Assembly: GCF_954871325.1 (NCBI RefSeq)
Contig: NC_088775.1
Coordinates: 21,677,561-21,741,560 of the forward strand
From: Gordionus sp. m RMFG-2023
Taxonomy: Eukaryota > Nematomorpha > Gordioida > Chordodea > Parachordodidae
Length of the DNA stretch: 64,000 bases
Reading direction: 5' to 3'
Shown: piece by piece, positions 45,765 through 56,583 of the stretch
Layout: each line of letters opens with the position of its first letter
Position numbering within the stretch: the stretch's first letter is position 1
Made by a program: the position numbers and the translations under genes
Notes under the pieces: model-generated
Told to the model about the DNA's origin: nothing
Databases searched by the model: none
The model's input: the letters and a program-made list of their open reading frames with translations, nothing else

Positions 45765-48700
45765 ATACCGTCAACTGATATTTCTATAACCACTAGCACA
45801 TTCCCTATGGCACCTCTACCATGTATATTTCGACATATATTTGATGACCACCACTCACCTATATTAGATATCGGAAATATGACAGAAATATGCGCCTTCT
45901 GCAATGCTAAAATGTAGAATGGAGAAAAATTATCAAAAAGCTCATGTAGAAATATTCAGTTTTCTACATGTTGTTTGAATGGGTAGGTATTTTTATCTAA
46001 AATTTCCCAATTACCACCAAATTTATTACGTTTATTTACCGGGAATCATTGTTCATCATCCCACCTTTTAACAAACATAAGAGCTTATAATTCCGCACTG
46101 TCATTCACTTCACTAGGAGTTAATATAAATAATAATTTATCCAATTCGCGATCAGGTAATTATACCTTTCAAATTAATGAACAGGTTCATCATCGCATTG
46201 ATTCACTCCTACCAACATTAGGGGAAACTCCTAAATTTGCCCATTTATATATACATGATAGTATAAATGAGATAGAAAACAGACATAACCAGGTTCCGTT
46301 TTTAGATCGTTGTCTTTTAATGGAATTGCAGGATATTGTTCACACCTACAACCCCTTTGCTTCTCAATTTTTGAGAGTATCTTCTATGATCGCTACTGGC
46401 GTTCCTAACATATCCTTAAACTTAAAATCTACTTCAAGTTTTGACGTACGTTCTCGCAATAAACCTACCTCATCTGAAATAGCAGTATTATTACCTGGTG
46501 ATGGCAGTGATCATATAGCCCATAGAGATATTATCTTAAAAACTAAATCTGGTCTTTTAAGACATATTAATGAGCTCCATTCCTCATACGATCCCTTGCA
46601 ATATGTTTTTCTATTTCCCAGAGGCGATATTGGATACCATCCATCCATTCATTATAGAAACTCAACTAATAAATATGTTACCTGCAGAGAGTACTATGCC
46701 TATCGCTTTATGGTCAGGCAGGATGATGAGAATGTTATTTTAAGATCCAAACGTATTTTTCACCAATTTATTGTCGACAGTTATGCCAAACAGGAAACGC
46801 TTCGATTAAATTTTATACGTAATAATCAATCCAAATTACGCGCGGAACTCTATCAAAGCATACATGATGCTATTTTAGAGGGAAATACTAATGCTGACAA
46901 TCTTGGTAGAAGAATAATTTTGCCTTCTTCTTTTACCGGTGGCCCAAGGCATATGCATTAGCTTTATCAGGACGCAATGGCTATTGTACGCTGCTTTGGT
47001 AAACCATCATTATTCATTACTTTCACCTGCAACACTAAATGGGATGAAATAATGCGTGAATTATTTCCTCATCAGACCCCAAACGACCGCCCAGATTTAG
47101 TTTGTCGCGTTTTTCGTCAAAAATTAAAATGTCTAAAAGGATTTGCTCTATTATCATGTTCTTGGCAAAGTAATCGCTTATATAGATGTCATAGAATTCC
47201 AGAAAAGAGGTTTGCCTCATTGTCATATGTGCCTTATACTAGATAAATCTCATAGGCTACCAACGGCTGATACTTATGATGATGTAGTTTGTTCTGAAAT
47301 TCCTAACAAAATAACTGAGCCTAAGCTGTTTCAAATTATTAGCAATTTTAATACACATGGGCCATGTGGTATAACATTTATGCTCAAAAAAATATCCTAA
47401 ATCATTTGTGGATACCTCTTCTATCGATAAGTATGGTTATGCTTTATATAGGCGACGAAATGATGGCGTTACATCCAAAAAAAATTAAACGGATTTATAT
47501 TTAACAACCGTTGGATTATTCCTTATAATAAACATTTATCAAAAAAATATAATGCACATATAAATGTAGAAATTTGTTCATCTGTCCAGTCCATAAAATA
47601 CCTTTATAAGTATTGTTACAAAGGCCATGACAGAACTACTGCTTCCGTTTCCATTAATAATGTTGATGAAACTTCCCAGTTCATTGATGCTCGATATATA
47701 TCCGCCATAGAATCGCTATGGCGTACTTTGGATTTGGAAATGCAGGATCATTCTCCTGCAGTCTATCGTTTAGACCTTCATCTACCCAATCAACATATAA
47801 TCCTTTTTCAATCAAATACTGATATAAATAATATCTTAACTAAAAATCCTGGTACAAAATTAACCGAATGGTTTAAAATTAATCAACTTGACACAGATGC
47901 CAGACATTATATTTATGCAGATTTTGTAAGATATTATGTGTGGAAACCTCTATCTAAACAGTGGTTAAAACGAAAAGGGGTGGTAATAAAGTTATAGGCC
48001 GTATACGCACAGTTTCTCCTAAAGAGGGTGAGGTTTTTTATTTAAGACTATTACTTAATTATGTTACTGGGCCTAAATGCTTTGAAGATCTACGCTCTTT
48101 TAATGGAATTATCAGTAACACTTTTAAAGATGCATGTATTCGACGTGGTCTGTTATCAGATGATGCGGAATGGAACCATTGTTTAGAGGAAGGTCTTTCA
48201 TTTAAGATGCCATATCAATTGCGCCAGTTATTTTCTGTTATTTTATTACATTGTGAGCCGAGAGATCCTCTAGGTCTTTGGAATTCTTTTAAATTTTATC
48301 TTTGTGAAGATTTTTAAAAGAAAATATCACCAGAGCTGGATAACCTTATCACCGAAAATCTCGCGCTATGCCACATCAATCAAATTTTGATTCAAAATGG
48401 TAAATCTCTTAAGGATTTTTTGGGAATGCCTATCCCTTTATTATCCACCCAATCTCCATCTGCTACAGCTAATATTAGGTGTCACCTTATTCGGGAGGAA
48501 ATTTCCTACGATACTGATGATATGTATAAAAAATATTTGGCTAACTACAATTTATTTAATCGGGATCAAAATATTATCTATGCCAAAATTATGTCCTTGC
48601 CCTCCACTCCATCCCATAATTTATTTTTTATAGATGGTCCTGGTGGTACTGGAAAATCATTTCTATTAAATACAATATTATTTAACTTGAGAGCTCAAGG

Positions 48701-49942
48701 TAAAATTGCTATAGCTGTTGCATCATCTGGCATAGCTTCAACTCTTCTTCATAATGGCCGTACTGCACATTCACGTTTCAACATCCCCTTAAGTATTCAT
48801 GAAAGTTCCTCATGTAATATTCCTTACCAAAGCCAAATAGCTGAATTGATAAGACAATCGGTAATTATAATATGGGACGAAATATCAATGACTCATAAAC
48901 ATATATTCGAAGCCGTGGATAGGTCATTTCAGAATATAATGAAATTAGACAAACCGTTTGGTGGTAAAATTATTATTTTTGGCGGAGATTTTAGACAGAT
49001 TTTACTTGTTATTAAACGTGGTGGAAGATGCGACATTGTTAACTCAACCTTAAAACGATCCTATTTATGGTCGCATATAGTGCCATTAAGGCTAGGTATT
49101 AATATGAGACTTCTATAATTTCAGGAAGCAAATGATTATCTTATTAATAATAAATACTCAAAATTTCTTTTAAGAGTTGGTGAAGGCTATGAAACATTTG
49201 ATGGCTCCAGGGATATAAATAAAAATTCCTGAAGATTGTTGTATAGCTTCTAATGATATCGAGGATCTTATTGATTTTGTTTACGATATAGACAATACAA
49301 TACGCCCTTTAAAACATCATTTGCTCAAAATGCAATCCTGACCCCTAAAAACGTAGATGTCGATTCTATAAATATTAAATTGATTAACAAAATTCCGGGA
49401 GATTTAATTACATACATAAGTTCTGATAAAACGATAACCGAGGATGAAGCGACGTTTTATCCCACTGAATTTTTAAACTCTTTAACTATATCAGGATTAC
49501 CACCTCACAAACATTTACTCAAAGTCGGGGTACCTATAATATTAATGCGTAACTTAAATTCTGTGGTTTGAATAATATGACTAAATTGATTATAACTTCT
49601 TTGCTACCAAATATAATTGAGGCGGAATTTGTTTCTGGTAGTTTTCTCAGTACTAAAGTTCTCATTCCTAGAATAAGTTTAATTCCTACAGATTCTGGCT
49701 TGCCATTTTCCTTTAAGCGCCGCCAATTTCCCGTGAGACCTGCTTTTGTCATGACAATTAATAAAGCTCAGGGACAAACGTTGAACAAAGTTGGCATCTA
49801 TTTACCTCATCCTGTTTTTTCACATGGACAGCTATATGTGGCTATGTCTCGAGTTTGTTATCCTCATAAATTAAAGATTATAACCAATGATAAAACAAAG
49901 ACTACTACCAATGTGGTATATCATGAGGTTATATCCGATTAA
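45765..49942 (+). pseudogene. Helitron B Rep-helicase gene, main exon, broken
   Basis: Encodes the rolling-circle transposase. After an AG at 45763-45764 it opens IPSTDISITTSTFPMAPLPC, then a zinc-type ICAFCNAKM...CCLNG segment. The Helitron N-domain (FLTNIRAYNSA-type, about 46060) and Rep region (46320-46961) follow. The HUH motif is GLPHCHMCLIL (about 47209-47241). The catalytic tyrosine region is KYLYKYCYKG (about 47593-47625). The Pif1-type helicase has GPGGTGKS (about 48637), WDEIS, GGDFRQIL, and C-terminal [10 protein letters not shown] and [11 protein letters not shown] (49755-49860). Stops lie at 45915, 45984, 46959, 48315 and 49116, with frame changes near 47135, 47390, 47465, 47965 and 49565 and others between 49220 and 49380. 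Domain order is complete for an autonomous Helitron; no OTU or RPA domain was seen. Confidence 0.9.
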
Positions 49943-51690
49943 TCCCGGTTTATACAAATAAGAATGAACATTACTTAGTATGATATTATTTTATAATTTA
50001 AACAATTTTATATTATTTAAGCATCCTTTTGTCAGGCCGCTCAATATGCCCTTTTATCTCTGATGAATATTTTGTCTAATTGAAAATTATATCAAAGTAC
50101 ATTTTTAAAATTTAACTAAATGAATATAACAATTTTTAAGGATCCTACTTTTTTAAAAGCTTACCATTTTGTCGGATCCACCATTGCTCTATTATCCCTG
50201 CTGATTATTTTGTATAACGCACAGAAAATATACATAGTACATTATTTTTATTATAAATAATATTATATATTATTTTATATCTATTCAAAAAAATCTTCAT
50301 TTTATTTCAATAATAATGTTTATTTATATTTTTGCCTGATTTTTTTATTTGTCTAGGCTAACCCAACCTTATTCCCTCACATTGCTACAAAACATGATGA
50401 TTCTATTATTAAAGATAAGCAAAGAAAATAATGACGAATAAACAAACGCCTTACCCGTTCTAGAGTTACTGGTAGACAAAATAATAAAGAACTACGCTTG
50501 AAATGAACTCATCTGGAGGTTTTTTTTTATCTTATGTTTTATATCTATGTTTATTTTATTTTCACCCAGTTCTCCAAATGATATTTCTATCACCACTATG
50601 ACAATACCTATGCCACCTCCACCTATTTTTTAACAAAAATAAACATTTTTATTTATCACTAAATTTTATTATCTCATTCTTTTCTTTCTATCTCTATTAT
50701 CTATTAACCACTATATCTCAAAACCTTATCACCTTTAATTTATATAATATAATATAATAATTTATACCTTCTTTTTCCCCCCTTTTTTAATCTAATTTTT
50801 TAATTACCTTACAATTAATTAACCTTTATCTTAATAACATTACATTTATCATGTTATTTTTTAACTTTTATAATATCATAATAGACTTGATAAGTCCCCC
50901 AAAAATTTTATTTGATGATAACCCTCCAACTTATTAGAAATATGCATCTAATATTGACCCTTCTACCGGTTTTACATTATTTTAATGTTTGTTTAATTTC
51001 AACAATAGTATATTTATATTTTTGCCTGATTTCTTTATTTGTCTAGGCTAACCCTAATCCCTCACATTGCTACCAAACATGAAGAATCTATTATTAAAGA
51101 TAAGCAAAGGAAAAAATGGCGATTCAACAAACGCCTTACCCGTTCTAGAGTTACTGGTGGCCAAGATAATAAGGCACTGTGAACTCCTCTGGAGGTTTAT
51201 TTTGTTTTTTATCTAATGTTTTATATCTATCTGTTTATTTTATATACCCAGTTGCCTCCAAATGATATTTCTATCACCACTAACACAATCCCTATGCCAC
51301 CTCTGCCTAATTTTTAACAATATAAGCATTTAATTCCACTATCATTCACCTCATTAGGAGTTATTATAAATAATACTTTATCCGATTCCCTGAGGAACTT
51401 TCATGAATATTTAGAGAGATGTTCAAACGTGAATGTGTAGTGCAGCCAATTTCATTAACATTATTAATGGGAAAATATGCGATAGTTTTGTCATGGCCTT
51501 TATAAAAATACTTACGACCGTTTTATGGTTGAGTTGACAATGTCGTTCATGATTCTATTTTAGAGGGGTATACCAAAATTGACACTTTGGCAGAAATATC
51601 ATTTCGCGTTCTTCTCCTCAGATTATATAAATTAAATATGATTTTTAAATAAAAGGTAACATCTTTCTTAAAAAACGAATAAAATTCTCA
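49943..51690 (+). repeat. Helitron B tail: module copies and gene mosaic
   Basis: After the gene, 50357-50518 and 51047-51194 are copies of the basic exon 45561-45719, each still with an AG before and GGAG-GT after. From about 51240 short pieces of the gene follow. A forward piece of the start region (51330-51385) is followed by inverted helicase (51390-51440), inverted Rep tyrosine region (51450-51515), inverted helicase (51518-51545) and a forward Rep piece (51548-51620). 50640-50990 is AT-rich with a degraded DSLDKSP-type module. There is no intact reading frame. Confidence 0.75.
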
Positions 51691-51694
51691 TTCT

Positions 51695-51722
51695 CCGTCA
51701 TTTTTGACGGGCTATCTACTAG
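51695..51722 (+). other. Helitron B 3' terminus, hairpin and CTAG
   Basis: CCGTCA-TTTT-TGACGG hairpin (51695-51710), then GCTATCTACTAG to 51722, followed by T. Identical to the Helitron A terminus. Confidence 0.92.
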
Positions 51723-53300
51723 TATATATATATATACACTAACTTTATTATGTGTTGTTAGTATATTTTGCTGGGATCAACAATCCCTATAGCTATTCTT
51801 TTGTTGATTGACCTGCCATCTTTTTCTTTCATTAATGACGGATAAATCACCATCTGTACAATCATTAAATGAGGTTAAGACGGTTTGTTTCTAAAATAAA
51901 AACAAAAGAATAATTTAAAAAATATAAATGCATTGAACCTGAAGAGGAGTCAATATAAGGTTCAACTCCCTAAAAATAGTGGGAATATCATCAGAAGCTA
52001 AAATAGATGTATTCTAAAATATAAAAAAATATAAGAACATTTATGCATTTATATATATATATATAAGGCTAACTTTATTTTGCGTTCTTAGTAGATTTTG
52101 TAGGGTCTCACGATCCCTAGTGCGTTTCCTTTTTTGATTGACCTGCCATCTTTTTCTTTTACTAATGACAGATAAATAACCACCTGTACAATCATTAAGT
52201 GAGGTTAAGACAGGGCTTGTTATCTAAAATAAAAACAAAAGAATAATTTTAAAAAATAAATGCATTGAACTTGACGAGGAGTCAATATACCACCTGTACA
52301 ATCATTAAGTGAGGGTAAGACAGGGCTTGTTATCTAAAATAAAAACAAAGAATAATATAAAAAATATAAATGCAATGAACCTGAAGAGGAATCAATATTA
52401 GGTTCAACTCCCTAGAAATAGTGGGGACATTATCAGAAGCTAAAATAGATGTATTCTATAATATAAAAGAGTATAAAAAAATATATATAAGGCTAACTTT
52501 ATTTTGCGTTCTTAGTAGATTTTGTAGGGCCTCGCTATCCCTAGTGCGTTTCTTTTTTTGATTGACCTGCCATCTTTTTCTTTTATTAATGATGGATAAA
52601 TCACCACCTGTACAATCATTAAGTGAGGTTAGGACATGGCTTGTTATCTAAAATAAAAACTAAAGAATAAATAAAAAAAAATGCATTGAACCTGATGAGG
52701 AGTCAATATACCACCTGTACATTCATTAAATGAGGGTAAGACAGGGCTTATTATCTAAAATAAAAACAAAGAATAATATAAAAAATATAAATGCAATGAA
52801 CCTGAAGAGGAGTCAATATTAGGTTCAACTCCCTAAAAATAGTGGGGACATTATCAGAAGCTAAAATAGATGTATTCTATAATATAAAAGAGTATAAAAA
52901 AATATATATAAGGCTAACTTTATTTTGCGTTCTTAGTAGATTTTGTAGGGCCTCGCTATCCCTAGTGCGTTTCTTTTTTTGATTGACTTGCCATCTTTTT
53001 CTTTTATTAATGATGGATAAATCACCTCCTGTACAATCATTAACTGAGGTTAGGACATGGCTTGTTGTCTAAAATAAAAACAAAAGAATAAATAAATAAA
53101 AATCCATTGAACCTGATGAGGAGTCAATATACCACCTGTACAATCATTAAGTGAGGGTAAGACAGGGCTTGTTATCTAAAATAAAAACAAAAGAATAAAT
53201 AAAAAACATTAATGTATTAAACCTGAAGAAGAGTCAATATTAGGTTAACCTCTCTAGAAATAGTGGGAATATCATCCATCAGAAGCTAAAATAGAGGATT
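51723..53300 (-). repeat. Helitron A exon-module array, distal part
   Basis: Minus-strand copies of the modules in 43600-45240: cttgttatctaaaataaaaa (the complement of an acceptor plus ATAACAAG) recurs near 52210, 52325, 52640, 52750, 53060 and 53170. The 150-nt basic module occurs at about 52500-52640 and 52920-53060, with a degraded one near 52090-52220. Unit number and order differ from Helitron B, so the array has expanded or contracted since the copies diverged. Confidence 0.72.
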
Positions 53301-54310
53301 AGGGTTAGCCTAGACAAATAAAGAAATCAGGCAAAAATATAAATAAACTATTGTTGAAATTAAACAAAAATTAAAATAATGTAAAACCAGTAGATGGGTC
53401 AAAATTAGATGCATATTTCTAGTAGTTGGAGGGCTATCATCAAAAAAAATTTTTCGGGGACTTATCAAGCCTATTATGATATTCTAAAAGTTAAAAAATA
53501 ACATGAATGTAATGTTATTAAGATAAAGGTTAATTAATTGTTAGGTAATTAAAAAAAAAGATTAAAAGGGGGAAAAAATAAGGTATAATTTATGATATTA
53601 TAAAAATTAAAGTAAAGGAATTGATAAGGTATGGCTATCATCAGAAAATTTTTTTTGGGGACTTATCAAGCCTATTAGAAATCAGGCAAAAATATAAATA
53701 AACTATTGTTGAAATTAAACAAACATTAAAATAATGTAAAACCGGTAGATGGGTCAAAATTAGCATATTTCTAGTAGATGGAAGGCTATCATCATAAAAA
53801 AATTTTGGGATTAAGTTTAATTAATTGTCAGGTAATTAAAAAATAAGATTAAAAAAGGGGGGGGGGAAGAAGATATAAAAATAATAAAAATTAAATTATA
53901 ATTGATAATGTTTGGCTATCATCAGGAAAAAATTTTTGGGGGACTTATCAAGCCTATTATGATATTCTAAAAGTTAAAAAATAATATGATGAATGTAATG
54001 TTATTAAGTATAAATAGGTTAGGATAAGAATATTTAAATATTTGAATATACTTGGTTATCTTCTTAATTATTGGTTATGAAAGAAAAATATGAGTATAAA
54101 AAGATTTCATTAATGTGTATTTTTGGAGGGCTTATCAAGCCTATTGATATTCTAAAAGTTAAAAATAATATGATGAATGTAATGTTATTAAGTATAAATA
54201 GGTTAGGATAAGAATATTTAAAATATACTTGGTTATCTTCTTAATTATTGGTTATGAAAGAAAAATATGAGTATAAAAAGATTTCTTTAATGTGTAATTG
54301 ATAATATGAG
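53300..54310 (-). repeat. Helitron A leader, tandem duplicated segments
   Basis: A segment with ggacttatcaagcctatta and aaatcaggcaaaaatataaa recurs near 53330-53480, 53640-53700 and 53930-54000. 53985-54115 and 54165-54300 are near-identical direct repeats (gaatgtaatgttattaagta). These are degraded versions of the DSLDKSP module and its surroundings. No coding frame. Confidence 0.65.
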
Positions 54311-54486
54311 ATGAAAATTAATAAGGTAATCTAAAAAATAAAGAAAGGATTAAGTGAAATAAAAACATTCATATTTACAAATTTGAGGGAATATTGTTTT
54401 TCATCCATGTTAGGTATGTGTACACCATCAAATCCAATCATCTGTTTTAATTAAATAAATAAACAAATAAAAAAAATAAAAATAAA

Positions 54487-54548
54487 TACGTACCGATGAC
54501 ATGACGTAACGATGACGTAGTGAGGATATCGGAAAATTATAATATAGA
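54487..54548 (-). other. Helitron A 5' terminus
   Basis: Minus reading from 54548: TCTATATTATAATTTTCC, then TACGTCATCG and TACGTCATGTCATCGG, the same terminus and CRE-like repeats as Helitron B but with fewer units. Preceded on that strand by A. Confidence 0.85.
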
Positions 54549-55189
54549 TTATTTACCCAATTTTAGTAAAATTCTGATTTCCAAAATTTGTTTCATCATA
54601 TTTATTGTTAATATCAGATTCCCAAATCTTCATCACATAGAATTATCATCCAAATTTCAAACAGTCTTAATACCCAAAATATTATACAATATATTCATTT
54701 AAAATTTTATCATATTTTCATGTTTAAAAATTGCATTGTGAATATACTTCATTCTTCAGAAATTTCATTATATTATTTAGATTTAATCATCGAACATTTT
54801 CATTTGTACCACATTAACTATTTCTGATTTTATTTATTTTCTTTTGCAAATTCATTTATCATTTTTTTGTCAGCAATTATAATAATTCATTCAATATCAG
54901 AACCATTACATAATCATAAATCTATCCTTACACAATATTCCATAATTTATTTATTGAATTCTAATTCACAATTTTATCCTTAAAAAATAGCTAATACATT
55001 CATATTGCTCAGCATAATAACACATATAAAAATAGTTCATACTTCATTAGTCGATTCATTAATATATTTCATTTGATCAGGTTAATTCCATATCGCCGCC
55101 AATATATAGCATATATATAACTTGGATTCATATAATTCTTACTTCAATCAAATAAACCATGTATACAAATAATATTAATCATATTTAAA
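54549..55189. other. No gene seen
   Basis: AT-rich with many short tttcat/attat stretches. The open frame 54520-54702 overlaps the Helitron end and has no protein character. Confidence 0.4.
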
Positions 55190-55325
55190 ATATATTATAA
55201 TATCACAATCATAAGCATCTTCATTCCATAATGCCCAGCAATTATTTTCGAACTTTCTTCCATCTCCAAAACCATATGATCCCGATTGATGATTCTCGTA
55301 TATCTTCTTGTTGGGTAACTAATCG
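55190..55325 (-). other. Second copy of the coding-like exon
   Basis: Minus reading LPNKKIYENHQSGSYGFGDG, then RKFENNCWALWNEDAYD, closely matches the end of the segment at 35035-35145 (LPNTEIFENHLSGSYGFGDG). Similarity continues into the AT-rich sequence beyond the stop (55110-55190 versus 34960-35035) and stops just before an ATTAG, which looks like a splice acceptor. Frame and most residues are conserved, which argues for past selection or recent duplication. Unknown family. Confidence 0.5.
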
Positions 55326-55910
55326 TAAAAACTACCATCAAATAATGAAATAATATGTATAATAACTATGAACACAATGATATATAAATGAGAAGAATAA
55401 TGCATTCAAACTCAAAGGCGAGGAATTCTTTAAAATGGATCAAGGATAAATTTTAAATAAAATCATATAATTCATGTAGAGTAAAGTTCTTAGACCCGCA
55501 AAGGGCCCCTTAACTATGAAGCCTCTTTTAGAAATGTTTCATTGGGGTTTTAACCACAAATTGTTTTTGGATAAATAAAACTCTTAATTTTTAGCGATTT
55601 TTGTTTTAGCAATATTTATTTTAGTGATTAAAGTCCCTCATAATTAAAATAAAATCTTTCTTTTTTGTATTAAATTTAAAAATAACGTACATTTGACTAT
55701 ACTAATAAAAATCTATTTTTTCCTAGTGATAATTTTGAATCTTCTTCACTATACATCTAGACGTTTCTCGTATAGTGGTAGGTCAACAGTTAGTAGCATC
55801 ATTATCTTTGCCTTTTACACCCCTGAATCTTCTATCCTTGTAGAATCTATATAACATGCAAGCTATAAACAATACTCGATTTCACATTATGAATACGAGG
55901 ATTAGAGATT

Positions 55911-56293
55911 ATGCCTATTAAATGTAGAAAAATATGCATCCTAGGATTCAGATCTGTAGGTTAGTTATAAATAATTTAGCTTCTTATAATAAAAAATATG
56001 CACATTATACTGATAAATAGAGATTAAGCTTAGCCATTTAGATTCAACTCATATGTTTAAAATTATTAGATAATTTATATTTATTTTACAATATGAAATT
56101 AAGGCAAAACTTCACTTATACAACAATATCTTAATGGAAATTTTGCATTCAATTATGATCCAACAATTGAAAATAGTATAATATTTACAATTTTAAAGTT
56201 ATAAAAAGATAATATATATCTTAAGCGTATACAAAAATTCTCAATATCAGAGGTCAGGAATATGAAGTGAATTTTATTGACACTGCAGGACAG
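55911..56293 (+). CDS. Rheb: Rheb-like small GTPase, first three exons
   Basis: A host gene in three tiny exons: 55911-55959 (49 nt), 56104-56175 (72 nt) and 56226-56293 (68 nt), with GT/AG introns of 144 and 50 nt. Exon 1 reads MPIKCRKICILGFRSV plus the first base of a Gly. Exon 2 reads KTSLIQQYLNGNFAFNYDPT and IEN plus part of a Thr. Exon 3 reads YTKILNIRGQEYEVNFIDTA then GQ, followed by a GTAATT donor. This gives the P-loop GFRSVGKT, switch I YDPTIENT and G3 DTAGQ. Arg in the P-loop where Ras has Gly12, and PTIENTYTK in switch I, are Rheb rather than Ras features. Rheb activates TORC1 at endomembranes. An in-frame TGA 24 nt upstream supports the ATG. The G4, G5 and CaaX parts are not found; a pyrimidine-AG tract at 56558-56574 is followed at once by a hAT (56584). 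Confidence 0.88.
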
Positions 56294-56583
56294 GTAATTT
56301 TAATTATATATTTGGTAAAATAATATTTTTAAACTTATTTAATATGCTAAAAAAATCTTTTATTGAGATATGCGTTATATATTATTACACATTAGATAGG
56401 AAGTTTATTATGTTATATAAATATTGAGATCACACATGAAAAAAATATCTATATACATGCTCACCTATTAATAGATTCTGTTGATATAATTTCCCAGTTT
56501 ATCAAGATATATAAATATTTAAACTTATCCATGTTATTTTTATAAAAAGTATTCATTTTCTATATCTTTTTCAGGGATATATG

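Larger units (their letters stand above)
43273..51722 (+). mobile_element. Helitron B, nested in Helitron A
   Basis: It begins TCTATATTATAATTTTCC after an A (43272) and ends with a hairpin and CTAG (51719-51722) before a T, the A|T insertion rule of Helitrons. The left flank (aaatataagaatatttatgc) and the right flank (cactaactttatt) together reconstitute the repeat unit seen intact at 52025-52130 of Helitron A, so the insertion point is exact. Contents are CRE-like 5' repeats, an exon-module array, the Rep-helicase gene, and a tail with module copies and a gene mosaic. It looks moderately young, since the helicase has a 243-codon open frame. Confidence 0.93.
36095..54548 (-). mobile_element. 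Helitron A, autonomous type, interrupted by Helitron B
   Basis: The 5' end on the minus strand is at 54548 (TCTATATTATAATTTTCC). The 3' end is at 36095, with a 6-bp hairpin followed by GCTATCTACTAG. It contains, in minus order, tandem leader repeats, an exon-like module array, a broken Rep-helicase gene and a tail built from its own pieces. Helitron B occupies 43273-51722, and removing it rejoins a repeat unit exactly. 36190-36900 carries extra sequence that copy B lacks. The base before the 5' end is A, as expected for Helitrons; the base after the 3' end is C rather than the usual T. Confidence 0.9.

Noticed and set aside
47035-47226. Minus-strand frame within Helitron B
   Set aside because: Shadow of the Rep coding strand; the same peptide (MTMRQTSFLEF) arises from the antisense of the HUH region.
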